Below, one piece after another: positions 14,330 through 25,095 of a DNA stretch of 26,667 nucleotides. The notes below the pieces were generated by a model. The model was not told the origin of the DNA. It saw only the letters and a program-made list of their open reading frames with translations, and searched no databases. Position 1 is the first letter of the stretch. The number at the start of each line of letters is the position of its first letter. The stretch is from the NCBI GenBank assembly GCA_009801015.1, contig VHZZ01000186.1, forward strand, positions 97,612 through 124,278, in the 5' to 3' direction. The translations under genes and the position numbers were made by a program. This stretch comes from Silene noctiflora. Lineage: Eukaryota; Streptophyta; Magnoliopsida; Caryophyllales; Caryophyllaceae.

Positions 14330-16610
14330 TTCTGTACACTGAAATTTTACAAAATATTTCGGGAGCATGTTTTGACATATAATCCTACATAATGAATTAT
14401 GTAAACACATGGATCACGAGTTTTTAGCAGTAAAACCAACCACACCATCACCACAATAGGCTATGCACTGTCTAACCCACCATACCTTTCATGGTGCAGT
14501 AATTTTGGCATTGTGTATCATATCATAAGAGCTCTCAAAAATGTAGTCTACAACTTCTGCTCTTAGAAAGCCCTTCGATAATTTTCAACTTATTTTGCTG
14601 TGTGACTCGTGGGACGTCTCCAAAGTGAATTATAATAAACATCAATGACCTTCTAGGCGATTATGTGAGACAGAGTTTGGGTAGTCAACATCAACACATA
14701 GACACTCTTGGATAGTTTTTCTGCCATATGGATGTCGGATTAACCGTCTAGAGTGTCTCGATCCTTAGTGCCTCTACAAGGATGAATGTCAAAGATGGCT
14801 TGATGCACCACTATATCATTTAACATAAGATCAACTGTTAACACCACAATCAACATGTGCCGCTAGCCTAATGTGCTTCCAGAAATTTCCAAGTAATTCT
14901 ACTATGGTGACTCGGAAAGATGTGTAACATGTACATAGCATTTAACTTCTCTAACATTCCAGAAGGCACTTGAGGTGATTGTACCATAGTGATATTGAGA
15001 TGGCTCGAATAACTCATGAACACACTATGGTTACTTTTGTGACATATGGGTGACAACTTTTATCATCTAATGGTGTTTCATCCAAAAGTCTATTCACATA
15101 AACTGTTGAAGATGACCTAGATGTAGATCGATTGTCATCACAGGTCAATGTGCACTCTTCAAATTGATAATAAGGCCGTATGGATTAAGTTTGTCACTAT
15201 CAAGTATCAACTCATGGACCAACAAGTACACATACGGGCCTTAATTTTTTGTTGATAAGATGACAATTTGTTCCAATCTTCCCTCCCATAAGAGTCTTAA
15301 TGTTTGCATGATTTGCCGATTTAATGTCACTTTTAGTAAACTATGACTCCTTGGAGCGATTTCTAAGGGAAGCCATCTCAGGCAAGAATTATAGCGTTCA
15401 TAATATTTAGGCAATGTTGTCAACACTGAAATAAACCAATAATAACCCCCGTAGTACCCAAAATCATATAAACATCCATTTTCCAGCATAACTTGTCCAT
15501 AATAATGGGTGGTCCTTTAGCTAAGACAGATGTTTTATTCGCAAAGCAACCTATGATGCATCATTGAATCCCTTGTGGTGCATTAATATTTTACAAACTA
15601 GTGATCATAAGTTGACGGGTAGAATATTGAATATTCATGGGTTGACAGTGACACCGGGTTTACAAATTCTAGGCAACTGGCAGTCTATATAACTTCACAA
15701 GTGTTGAATACGAGGTACGTATCTAAGTGTCATACCTACCAAGTACTGAGCCACCAATAGCCTCTTTCTGAGACGTGGGAATTATGCCTTGTAATGAGGA
15801 TACGAAAACACATATTCAAGACAAAGGTTAATTTTATAAGTATTTGGAGTCTTAACAAAGAAGAGAGATGTTTGACACATAAGGCTTAAAGCCCTTAAAA
15901 GGCATGTTCCATACTAAATGGTTCATACGCCAATCTCTTCCTTCAACTCTTTTGTCAAACATAACTCCCTTTCCGTCTCTACAAGGATAAGTGTAAGAAA
16001 TGGAAGGATAAAGTATGGTGTTCAACTTTTCACGCCCATATCCTTGAGCAAGAATGACCTCAATATCGAAGAGTTGAATTAACATAGACTCCAAGGCGTG
16101 GGCATCTTGCAGCGTAGAAACGTACGCTCATACACCGATAAACAACTAATACTTCGGACTAATCAGTAACCCCAAATCCCACAATGCAGTATTTCTAAAT
16201 ACCATTTCAACTCAATTATCTCCATACCCCCATTTTTCTCCTCAATTCTGTCACTCGAATTTCGTAAACTTCACAAATCAAATGCCAGTATTTCAACACC
16301 CAATATCACTCATTAGCTAATAGCTACCATCACATAAAAATATGCATCCTCGACCAATAACTTTCGTCAACAGGAAGTCGAAAAAAGACCGTTGTAAGCG
16401 TAAAACCGATCAAGAAACATTTATAGCACTAAGCAATTAATGTTCAATAATAACGAGGTATATGAGTTGTTTTAAATCCGTTTCAGGCTTACAACCGTCT
16501 CGAATAAAAAAAATCAGTCAATTGCATGAATCAATAAACTACATGAATATAATATAAAATCTCAATCTCAACATACAATAATTAAAACATAATCATATAA
16601 ACAAATTAAA
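14330..16610. other. unrecognised sequence with short minus-strand frames
   Basis: About 2.3 kb less AT-rich than the flanking intergenic DNA. Minus-strand open frames of 60-82 codons lie at 14868-15056, 15241-15489 and 15852-16094, with a codon-like feel but no domain I recognise and no convincing splice connections. It could be a decayed mobile element, a pseudogene remnant, or plain intron of a leader-exon transcript. No function is assigned. Confidence 0.3.
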
Positions 16611-16623
16611 ATAAAGAAGATAC

Positions 16624-16763
16624 CTTAAAAGTAGCATAGTGATGTTTCGTGTCCTCAATTTCAGTATGATTGTCGCCATTTTTGTAGGAATTGAAGTCTG
16701 ATAGCAAAAAAAATTGGGGGAAAATTTGAAGGTTGTCGATTGATTTTTGTAAATTAGGGTTTT
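16624..16763 (-). other. candidate first exon of a gene, possibly the ALDH leader
   Basis: On the minus strand a typical plant leader is followed by AAAAATGGCG (ATG at 16679-16677), 18 codons (MATIILKLRTRNITMLLL) plus two bases, then a good donor AAG|GTATCT at 16624/16623. The peptide is basic and hydrophobic like an organelle presequence. If this exon joined the acceptor just upstream of the ALDH ATG, its frame would be wrong: 56 nt then 9 nt before the ALDH ATG. It would then make an overlapping upstream frame rather than an N-terminal extension. It may instead belong to another gene whose later exons I cannot see, or to a transcript that starts downstream of its ATG. Confidence 0.4.
16754..16762 (-). 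promoter_or_regulatory. telo-box
   Basis: The minus strand reads AAACCCTAA about 75 bases upstream of the ATG of the candidate first exon. Telo-boxes are common in 5' regions of plant housekeeping genes, including those for translation and mitochondrial proteins. This supports a real gene start here, but the motif is short. Confidence 0.4.
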
Positions 16764-16839
16764 CGCGGGTAATTCATTTCGATTGAAGACGCTTGTCCCT
16801 TCCCGCTTAAGAGTTTTAACCACCTTCCACTCAAGTTGG

Positions 16840-17545
16840 CAATCCGTGCCTCGGGCGGGCGGCGGCACGGCGCGGCACGATTTCGGGCACGGCACGACAC
16901 GACCCCGGTGATAATTTCGAGGAAGCACGGTGTCGTACTTGTTACGGGCTCCGACGCAAAAATCCCAAAAATTCTGTGCCCAAGCACGGCACGGCCCAGG
17001 CACGAGGATGCTCGGCACGCACGAATAATTACGGAGAGCCTGTCACGGCATGGCCCGATTAATGGCATGCTAATGGGCTTGTTGGAGTTTGGAGTTTGGA
17101 CTGTTGGAACAAGCTACTAAGCTAGCCGTTAATGACTGTTAATTAAGTACATTAATAATTAATAAAATACATTAATATTAATAATTAAGTATATAAAAAA
17201 TATAATTAATTAAGTAAATTAATAATTAATAAAATATATATTTAAATCATTAATATTCGTCATTTATTAAATAAAAAGTACAAAAATAAATCAATTATAA
17301 AACAAGTTAAAAAAAACTCAAAGCACATGGGTCGGCCCATGTACAAGACACGAAAAGCCCATGGGTCAGGCACGGCTCAAGCACGAAAATGAGCGTGCCT
17401 TTAGCGAGCCGCGACGAGGGTTGGGGTCAGTGGGCATGGCACGGCACGGCCCAAAAAGCTCAATATATGTGCTTGGGCCGGGCCAAATTCAGGAGAAAGT
17501 ACGATGGGCCAACCCGACACGACCCATTGCCTACTCTGCCTTCCA
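16840..17545. mobile_element. non-autonomous hAT-like element with GC-rich subterminal repeats
   Basis: Both outer 200 bp are packed with GGCACGG, GCACGGCCC and GGCCCATG motifs in both orientations, flanking an AT-rich core (17120-17320) with no gene. The left edge GGCAATCCGTGCCTCGGGCG resembles the inward-read right edge GGCAATGGGTCGTGTCGGGT. Dense subterminal GGCACGGCCC repeats are known from plant hAT elements. I could not find a clean 8-bp target duplication, so the ends are approximate. The GC-rich open frames inside it are not genes. Confidence 0.6.
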
Positions 17546-17899
17546 CGTTCATTTTTAATTCCAAATTTTTTTTACTATAGATAATTATGATATGATATTT
17601 TTAAATTAAAAAATATTCCTTAAAAATAAACAGAGTAAGTAATTCACACCACAATAATATGTCTCACAAGTCAAGCTGATTTGGAGGATGGTAATGATCG
17701 TAATATCAGACATTAAAAGTGGCTCATAAGAGGAGTCGGGCGAAGTCGGGATGCTCAAACACGGTCCGCAACCAGGTTGGTCTAAACTCAACCTATTTGA
17801 AACATTTTAACAGCATAAAAGTGAGTCGAGCTAGAAATTTTAACTTGAGTTTACTCTAGCTCAAGAGCAAATCGAGCCGAACAAAAAAGGAATCACACG

Positions 17900-17965
17900 T
17901 GTCAGGACATAACGACTCGTTGGGCGGACCGGGGCGGGCCGACCCGTCAAATGGACACTTCTACA
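17900..17965. repeat. possible second hAT terminal fragment
   Basis: Read on the minus strand from 17965 it begins TAGAAGTGTCCATTTGACGG then GGTCGGCCCGCC, like the TAGGGGTGTCCA...GGGTCGGG ends of many plant hAT elements. No matching opposite end was found, so it is a fragment or a solitary end. Confidence 0.35.
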
Positions 17966-18159
17966 CTACACGGCTAGTCGGCTACACCTACACCATGTTC
18001 GTGTAATAGTATGACTCATCTCGATCTCATAAGATTCATGGACCTCAATTATACAAGGACCCACATAAGAATCACACATACCTCTTCTAACAAATACAAA
18101 CAACCCACATGTCACTAGCTACTACACTCTTCCTTCAATTAATTTAATTAATTAATTAA

Positions 18160-18496
18160 CTAGTGTAGTACCCGTGCAAATGCACGGTATTTTAAATATA
18201 GATATTAGAGAATTTGACAATTAAATTAAACTAATGCAGTTTACCTCCGTTTTGAAAATAGTAGAAAATTTGCATATACAATTCCAAGGACATCTTTTAT
18301 TAGCCTTATTTATATAAAAGTTAAATAATAATTGATGTTATAAAATTAATTAGGAGATGAATATTGTATAATAGCAGTAAATATAGATAGTGAATACTAA
18401 TTAATTAGGAAATAAATATTGTCCATAGAATATCACTTAGGCGGAAAATTTAAGCGGAAGAATTAGGAGATGGTTAATCTTTTAGTATATAGGGGA
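18160..18496 (-). mobile_element. non-autonomous Helitron, 337 bp
   Basis: On the minus strand the element starts TCCCCTATATACTAAAAG (from 18496), a typical plant Helitron 5' end. It ends CTAG at 18160, with a 7-bp stem hairpin (CCGTGCA/TGCACGG, 18172-18187) 8 nt before the CTAG. The base before TC is A and the base after CTAG is T, the expected A/T insertion site with no target duplication; the flanks are TTAATTAA-type sequence. There is no coding capacity, so it depends on helicase supplied elsewhere. Confidence 0.85.
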
Positions 18497-18538
18497 TTAA
18501 TTAATTTCCCATAATGGGTTAATCCTCACAAATTATTA

Positions 18539-18796
18539 CTCCCTTCATTCAACTCCACACTACCATTATCTATTTTGCACACTATTCACAAGCGACTATT
18601 TAAATTCAATTTTCTCTCAATACGTAAATGAAATTATATTAATGTGAGATCTTGTTTGATTCGTCTTTACAAGTATATTATAAATATATAACTTTTATAA
18701 TTTTTGCAAATACGTAGCTGACAATATTTACCGCGTAAAACACGCGTTAGCAAACATGAGAAAAGAAAGTGGTAGTGTGGAGTTGAATGGATGGAG
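18539..18796. mobile_element. Stowaway MITE
   Basis: A 258-bp element with TA duplications (18537-18538 and 18797-18798). The left end CTCCCTTCATTCAACTCCAC pairs with the inward-read right end CTCCATCCATTCAACTCCAC, then a shared ACTACCA. The core shares GTGAGATCTTGTTTGATTC and a CACGCGT-like stretch with the element at 5491-5747, so the two are one family although their terminal repeats differ beyond the first bases. Confidence 0.9.
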
Positions 18797-18799
18797 TAT

Positions 18800-19294
18800 A
18801 TAAGAGCACTTTACTTATAAGACAAATTCAATTACAAAAAGCCCAATAAAATTACATAATAAATTAGTAAAAAAATATTTTATTTTGACAACCTATTGTT
18901 TTATGTTGATAATTTACGTATTTAAATCTGTCAGTATTTATCATTGATATCGAGTAATTAAAATAAAATTAAAATTACAATTTAATAATTAGTTTGGGTT
19001 ATTCTCCTATTAGGGCCGTCTTATGTTATAGAACGGTCCTATAAGAGAGTTGTTGTAAAGAGTTTAATTGGTTGAGTTGTAAACGTTTATTGTTACTCTA
19101 TTTTAAAATGTTTTATCTGTTTTAAAAATAAAACAGATTAAATACTATTGTGTATAAGTTGTTGAAATAATAGTTTATCATTCTCCTGACAGTATAATTT
19201 TGTTAAATCTATCTATTTAATCCGTTTTATTATCTAAAACGGATATATAGGAGTTAGATAAGAATTTGTGAAACTTAAATGAGATATTAAGAAC
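18800..19294. other. AT-rich intergenic DNA with short inverted repeats
   Basis: No gene is visible. It contains small palindromic stretches such as TCTGTTTTAAAAATAAAACAGA (about 19116-19137) and a GGCCGTCTTATG...AACGGTCC pair near 19013-19041, plausibly eroded MITE pieces. Confidence 0.4.
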
Positions 19295-19475
19295 AAAGCG
19301 TCTCCCTTGTGACGGGTCGGATCCGAAGACGGATAATGCCACTCACAAAACAAATAGGGGGACAGGGGGCCCCACTTGCTTTCCTCTCTCCTCTATTTGG
19401 GCATTTTGTCTCACAAAATGGTACCCGTCTTCTCATTTGTGACGGATACCTTCCGTCACAAATGAGAATTGCCCT
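19295..19475. mobile_element. GACGG-family inverted-repeat element, copy 1
   Basis: It opens AAAGCGTCT then TTGTGACG. Its left GACGGATAATGCCACTCACAA is echoed in inverted form by the right GGCATTTTGTCTCACAAAAT...ACCCGTC, and it closes with paired CCGTCACAAATGAGAATT. The same opening and closing strings occur at 24393-24580 and partly at 7190-7272, so this is a dispersed non-coding family. The transposon superfamily is not determined. It lies about 350 bp upstream of the lipase-like start codon. Confidence 0.6.
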
Positions 19476-19819
19476 TAAGAATTAGGATTGCACCAAATTT
19501 TGTGTCATTCATTCCATTTAATCCACCAACAAAACAAAAGAAAGAAAATCAAACCAAACACCAAAAGGAGAAGAAAGGAGGATTAAAAAAAAAAAAAAAT
19601 TTATAACCACCAAAAAAAAAAACATAAATCCTTCTTTTCTTCTCCAATTAAATTCATTCAAATTTAATTTATTTTGAATGTTATAATATTTTCTGGGTTT
19701 GATTTGATAAAAGAAGTACAATTTTCAAAAACCTTCATTTTCTTTCTCAAATAATTAGGAGAAAGAAAATAAAGAAGGGATTTTTTTTTACCAATTTAAA
19801 TTTCAAAAAATTAAGAAAA

Positions 19820-22800
19820 ATGATAAGAATTTGGTTAAGTTTATTGCAATTGATAGAACTTTTAATAAGTTCATGGGTACATTTATTATATGGGTTTTAT
19901 ATATTTAGTAGTGCTATAACAAATGATTTGTCTCAATATTTTAAGCATAAAAAAGTCAAAGTTGAGGTCAATGATGTTTCTCATAATCCACAAAATAATT
20001 CTTTGTTTGATGATTTGCCTCCTATTGTTCTTGTTCATGGGATCTTTGGATTTGGTCAAGGGGTTAGTAAAATTCCCTTTTTTCTTTATTATTTATCGTA
20101 AATTCTTGTATAAGACGGTTTTATTAATCTTATCGTAAAATAGCCTTGCATAAAACTCACATAATGTTTATTTTTGTATATTTATTGTTTTATCACAAAT
20201 TCTTGTTTAAGACGGCATTAGCGTAAAATGGCCTTAAAAAAACTGTAATTTTTTTTTTTATGATTATTTTTTTCTTTATTTTTACCATTTTATTTGTTTT
20301 TGCTTGATGTTAGAGATTAGGAGGATTATCATATTTTGCTGGAGCAGAGAAGAAGGATGAGAGGGTTTTGGTGCCAGATTTAGGATCTTTAACAAGCATA
20401 TATGATAGGTATCTTAGCTAGTTTGTGTGATTGTTGTAATGTATTCCGTCCGTCCTAATCATTTGTTTACATGTGTGATGGAAGTCATGGAACATTTTAA
20501 TCGAAGGTAAATAAATAATTGCGACGAGATTTGACTGATGCTTGGGGTGTTTTTTTCCAGGGCTAGGGAATTGTTTTATTACTTAAAAGGTGGGCAGGTA
20601 GATTATGGTGAAGAACACAGCAAAGCATGTGGGCACTCTCAATTTGGAACAGTGTATAAGCAAGGTATCTGATACTAAATTCTATAAGCATTAATTCGAT
20701 TTTTCATGCAGAACCAGGATTTATAGTTAGGTGACGAGAATTTCCGGGAGGAAATTAAGAATGCAGTATAACAAACTAGGAGAAAATTGAAATTTCTTTT
20801 TAAATTTTCAAACTTTTCATTGTTTAGGAGCGAGTGCCACTGCTAGCCCCCCTCGTCCTATGGTTTTTATTGATTGGATGGTTCGATTTGATTTGTATGT
20901 GTAGGGAACTATCCTCAATGGGATGAAGATCACCCTATTCATTTTGTTGGGCATTCAGCTGGAGCACAGGTTGTGCGCGTCTTGCAGCAAATGCTTGCTG
21001 ATAAGGTTGGCTCATGGTTGGTTCATTGCTTGTGTGTGTGTGTGTGGAGTCAAATTAATTGATTCAAAATTTTTGGTTTGTAAGATTTTACATTGTATAT
21101 TTGTTGTTCATTTTTAGGCTTTTAAGGGTTATGAGACTAATCCAAATTGGGTGTTGAGTATTACATCTTTGTCTGGAGCATTCAATGGCACCACGAGAAC
21201 ATATTTTGATGGGATGCAGTAAGTTCCGCTGTCATAATTATCTTTCCCTTGTGCCATATATCAGTTGGCTTATAGAATATTCTTTTGATTGAACTGTTGA
21301 GTGTCGAGTGAATTATTCTGTATGTTGGTTTGATCCTCGGGAACATGTACGCAGTCTTTATGTTATTATGGCTCGTCTGCAGATGTCTAACTGGGGAACT
21401 GTGTATTGTTATTACATGTGTAAGACTGAGTAATCCAGCTCTCTTTACCTCCGTATTTGTGAGTTCCTTTGAGGCAGGGCTGATGCTGTTATTTACAGTG
21501 TCGAACATCAAAACGTCTGTTGTAAAAAAAAAAAAAAAAAAAAAAAAAACAGGCTGTCTAACATCAGTGTCATCTAAGTTCTTCATTTAGATCTAAGTTG
21601 TGTCCTGAATGGTTTTTAAATGCTTCTGAACACTGTCTGCACAAACTGATTAATACAGGCCTGAAGATGGAAGGACCATGAAACCGATATGTTTGCTTCA
21701 GCTTTGTCGATTGGGAGTGATTGTATATGATTGGTTCGACATACCTTGGCTTAAGGCATACTATAATTTCGGGTTTGATCACTTCAATATGTCATGGAGG
21801 AAGATGGGTGTATGGGGTTTAGTCGACTGTCTGTTAGGAAACGCAGGGCCATTTGCTTCAGGAGATTGGATTCTTCCTGATTTAACAATCCAGGGATCTT
21901 TACGACTTAATTCACATATAAAGACGTTTCCGGATACATACTATTTCAGCTATGCTACCAAGCGAACCCGGCAATTCATGGGATTAACAGTTCCCTCTGG
22001 GATTCTTGGCATCCACCCTTTGCTGTTTATTAGAGTGTTGCAAATGAGCCAGTGGTCTCACCCTCCGGATGTTCCACCTCCATTCAAAGGCTACAGGTTC
22101 GCCTCCTTACTTTTGTTATCGTAATGAGGGGACTGGGTTTGAAGTTGTGACCTAGAAGTTAATATTTTTGCCCAAGAAAACCAACAAAACACGTTAAATT
22201 TAATAATTTGTGCAGACAAGATGTGTTATGTATGTACTTTTGTCTTATATGTCATGGGAAGGCTGGTAAGATCCGTCAGTAGTGGCGTAGTGGATATTAG
22301 ATGTACGCAGCCTTACCCCATACTAGGTTTCTGGATGACATATACTGAAAATTGCGACAAGAGTTGTATAAATGACTACCACTTTACATTCTACAATACA
22401 AATTAGCGCTGTCAATAAAATGAGCCATTTTGCTTTATTCCATTAATTTGCATCACTGGCTCGCGTAGTTTTCAGATTCTAGATACATAGGGTAAAGGTA
22501 TCGGATTTGAGAAGATAGTCTTATTGGTTTGAAGAAAACAGCGCAGTTTTCTGAATGATGACTTTATGCAGGGATGAAGAATGGTGGGACAACGATGGAG
22601 CACTCAACACTATATCAATGATGTATCCTCGATTTCCTTTCGAACACCCTCATCGCCTTGTTACTAACGATTCTGATTGTCAGCCATTGGAACCTGGTAT
22701 CTGGTGAGTCCCCCTTATGTCGGAAATTAGAATGTTACGAATTCTGTGGCCTTCTGTTCAGTGAATTCATGGTTATTTCTTGAATGTTTATATGCAGGTA

Positions 22801-22969
22801 TTACAAAATCATAGAAGGAGATCACATTCTGTTCATTGTGAATCGAGAGAGAGCTGGAGTTCAGTTTGATCTGATCTACGACAGCATCTTTGAACGGTGT
22901 AGGAAACATGCATTTAGGAAGAACCCTCAAACTCTACCTAATCAAGCACAACACACAGTCGTTTCTTAG
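19820..22969 (+). CDS. lipase-like alpha/beta hydrolase (bacterial family I.5-like fold)
   Basis: Predicted serine ester or lipid hydrolase of the plant group that resembles Bacillus/Geobacillus lipases; its substrate is unknown. Eight exons: 19820-20062, 20314-20408, 20561-20664, 20905-21005, 21118-21218, 21659-22096, 22572-22703, 22798-22969. All introns are GT-AG with an intact frame, 461 aa. Residues about 5-35 are strongly hydrophobic (a membrane anchor or uncleaved signal). IVLVHGIFGFGQG (69-81) supplies the oxyanion region. The nucleophile is S165 in GHSAG (163-167), D369 in WWDNDGALN is the likely acid and H414 in EGDH the base. D112, H132, H138 and D289 align with the zinc ligands of the Geobacillus lipase. 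The start is the first ATG before the hydrophobic segment. Close homologues are annotated in Arabidopsis (At1g10740/At1g23330 type, from memory). It could be a phospholipase or esterase rather than a triacylglycerol lipase. Confidence 0.93.
20096..20238. repeat. direct repeat in lipase-like intron 1
   Basis: AAATTCTTGTATAAGACGG (from about 20099) and AAATTCTTGTTTAAGACGG (from about 20197) lie about 97 bp apart, each followed by CGTAAAATAGCCTT or CGTAAAATGGCCTT. The GACGG text relates it to the other GACGG repeats in the window. Confidence 0.5.
20443..20480. repeat. Stowaway end fragment in lipase-like intron 2
   Basis: TTCCGTCCGTCCTAATCATT followed by TGTTTAC matches the inner part of Stowaway terminal repeats. 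No matching right end was found inside the 152-bp intron, so it is a truncated copy. Confidence 0.4.
21524..21549. repeat. 26-A homopolymer in lipase-like intron 5
   Basis: An uninterrupted run of 26 A within the 440-bp intron between 21219 and 21658. Similar runs lie at 245-267, 14121-14145 and 19585-19599. The length may be unreliable because of sequencing slippage. Confidence 0.9.
22298..22320 (-). repeat. SINE body fragment in lipase-like intron 6
   Basis: The minus strand reads GGGTAAGGCTGCGTACATCT, the conserved body motif of Au-type plant SINEs as I recall it. The pol III promoter boxes and tail are not evident in the 475-bp intron, so only a fragment is supported. Confidence 0.45.
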
Positions 22970-23079
22970 CCTTACTGAGAACAGCGTAGAGATAGGGTTA
23001 CCCGTCGTATGTAAATCCATGCAGTTTAGTCTTTCTGTAGTTAATTGGCTTAGATTTTACTCTCACCGGCTGTAAATCT

Positions 23080-24390
23080 GCAATGAAGCTTTGGCCTCTT
23101 CCTCTTGAATCCTGAATTTTAATGTTGCATTTACTCTTCTGTGAGACGGTGCTATATTATGTGATCGATCTGGTAAAAAAGAAAAAAACACAAGTAATTG
23201 CTGCTGTACAGACAGACAGTAAGAAATTTGAAATACACATACAGAGACAGTAAGAAATTTGAAACACACATACGATGGCCGATAGTAAGAAACTTGATGC
23301 TGATAAGTAGATGCAATGGCACTGGTTAGTTAAGGATTCTGAGAATTAGTTGGTCTTGCGTTAGACCGTTTTAACCTTAAACCTCACACAAGGGCCGCCT
23401 TAAGTTAAGCCGGCCTTAAACAAGAAATATGGAGTATTCCGAACTTTTGTTACTTTTCACCTGATCTTAGAATTGTTCCGATTCATACTGGGCATTTTTT
23501 CGGTCAATAAAATGATACTTTCCCCGATTTTAGAATTGTTCCATTTAGTTAAAATATTTCTCACAAATCTCAAAAAGTGAAGCGATTCCAAAAAAATTCA
23601 GAGTACTACTTTATAAAATTATCGAAAATACAAATTTAATTGGGCCGAGTTGGGAAGAGAATCCATAGACTATTTGGGCCTTGTCGGATTCTACGGCCCA
23701 AATTAAAGACAATTCTGGCACTATGGGCTTCGTTTAGACTGCAATTTTGTGCCACAAGTCACAAACTCATAATTCTCGTTTTAGACGGAGTATGCATTTG
23801 AAGCCTCCAGACAACCTTATATAATCGTTTTTATGGTAAAACTTAACCGTTTTAAATTGGATCATATTTTATATGGTAAAAGTTAAAATAAATCATATAT
23901 TCAATCTAGAAAAGATTATTTTACGAGGTTGATTAATCTCATACAACAAGTAAAATCTATCTAATCTTGATATTTAATTATGCATGTTTTTCACAGAATT
24001 ACAATTTAAATAAAACATGTGATTGATGTTCCGAATATATAAGTAACACAAATTATAGTATAAGATTATCGTAAGGTACAACTACTTAAAAAAGTGGTCA
24101 TTTTGTGCTAAATAGTTATCACGTTCACTGATGAAGTCAGGATTTATGATTAAGAAGACGGAAAAATACAGCTTGGATGAACTCAAAAAATTCCGAAAAT
24201 TACTAAAACCTTCGCATATTTTATTACAAGCGTCTCTGTTAACCCCCTAAATCCACCACTGCCTCCGCTAACCAACAAAGTCATATTTGATGCTATTTAG
24301 TGTGTTTAATGAGCACTAATAATAATAATAATAATAAAACTTCCAATTTTTTTTGATAACATGAATCGTCACAACCCATATATATAATAA
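23080..24390. other. intergenic DNA 3' of the lipase-like gene
   Basis: The first 100-150 bases past the stop codon probably hold the 3' UTR; an AATGAA-type signal is near 23081, which is weak. Beyond it I see AT-rich sequence with a repeated TTAGAATTGTTCC string (near 23466 and 23529), GACGG/GGCCGCC-type repeat pieces near 23360-23410, and an AAT microsatellite at about 24317-24337. No gene is recognised. Confidence 0.4.
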
Positions 24391-24392
24391 AC

Positions 24393-24580
24393 AAAGCGTC
24401 TTGCTTGTGACGAACCGTCACAAGCTGAAACGGATAGTGCTCTCTCAAAATAAGGCAAGTGAGAGGGCAAGTGGGGGAGAAATGGAGCATTCTATAAATA
24501 GTTTCACTTGCATATTGTGAGAGGGGAACTATCCGTTTTCAGCTTGTGACGGATAGTGTCGTCTTTAATGAGAATTTGTG
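24393..24580. mobile_element. GACGG-family inverted-repeat element, copy 2
   Basis: It opens AAAGCGTCT then TTGTGACG as copy 1 does. The left CCGTCACAAGCTGAAACGGA (from 24415) is matched by an inward-read right CCGTCACAAGCTGAAAACGG, and the pairing runs on into GTGAGAG. It closes with AATGAGAATTTGTG. It is non-coding and small, a MITE by structure, with the superfamily unknown. Confidence 0.65.
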
Positions 24581-24959
24581 ATATACAAATTGTGTTATGA
24601 TGATTGATGTTATTTGTAAATACCAACACATAATAATCATATGACATTACAAACTTTCCCACATAATATTATTTAATTATTTTGTTTAATTATCTTGTTT
24701 AGCACACTTTATAGAAATAAAAGAAAATTAATATTATATTACATTTAACATAAGAATTCATAATCTATTGGTCAATACATCCGTGTGTACGTTAGTTCTA
24801 TTCACAAGCTAATATGATTGTATTTAGGGACTTGGGGATTATTTTATCCTTTTTTATTTGTTTAATTGTGTTTGGAAGAAATTCATGCATTTTTTTATTA
24901 GAATTTTTCTCTAATTACAATTTAAAAGTATAGAACATAAAGAAAACACTTGTTCTTTT

Positions 24960-25095
24960 AATTTAATTTTAGCTTACTTCAAATCAGCTATATTCAGTTC
25001 AGTTCAGCTCATCTCTTCACAAATTAACTATTATTTCAGTTCAGTTCAGTTAAGCTCTATTAAGTTCCTTTCAGTACAATTTAACTCTTTTCAAC
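24960..25095. repeat. irregular TTCAG-rich repeat
   Basis: TTCAGTTCAG-type text occurs in several clusters (near 24993, 25037 and 25065), with diverged CTCATCTC and GCTCTATT interruptions. It is a short, impure 5-mer repeat with no other feature visible. Confidence 0.55.

Noticed and set aside
16593..17120. Arg/Ala/Pro-rich frames on both strands near 16.6-17.1 kb
   Set aside because: Created by the GC-rich subterminal repeats of the hAT-like element; only the short ATGGCG exon at 16679-16624 has gene-like context.
21182..21590. Frames of 134 and 86 codons on both strands
   Set aside because: They run through lipase-like exon 5 antisense, intron 5 and a poly(A) run; the spliced lipase-like model explains the exon part.
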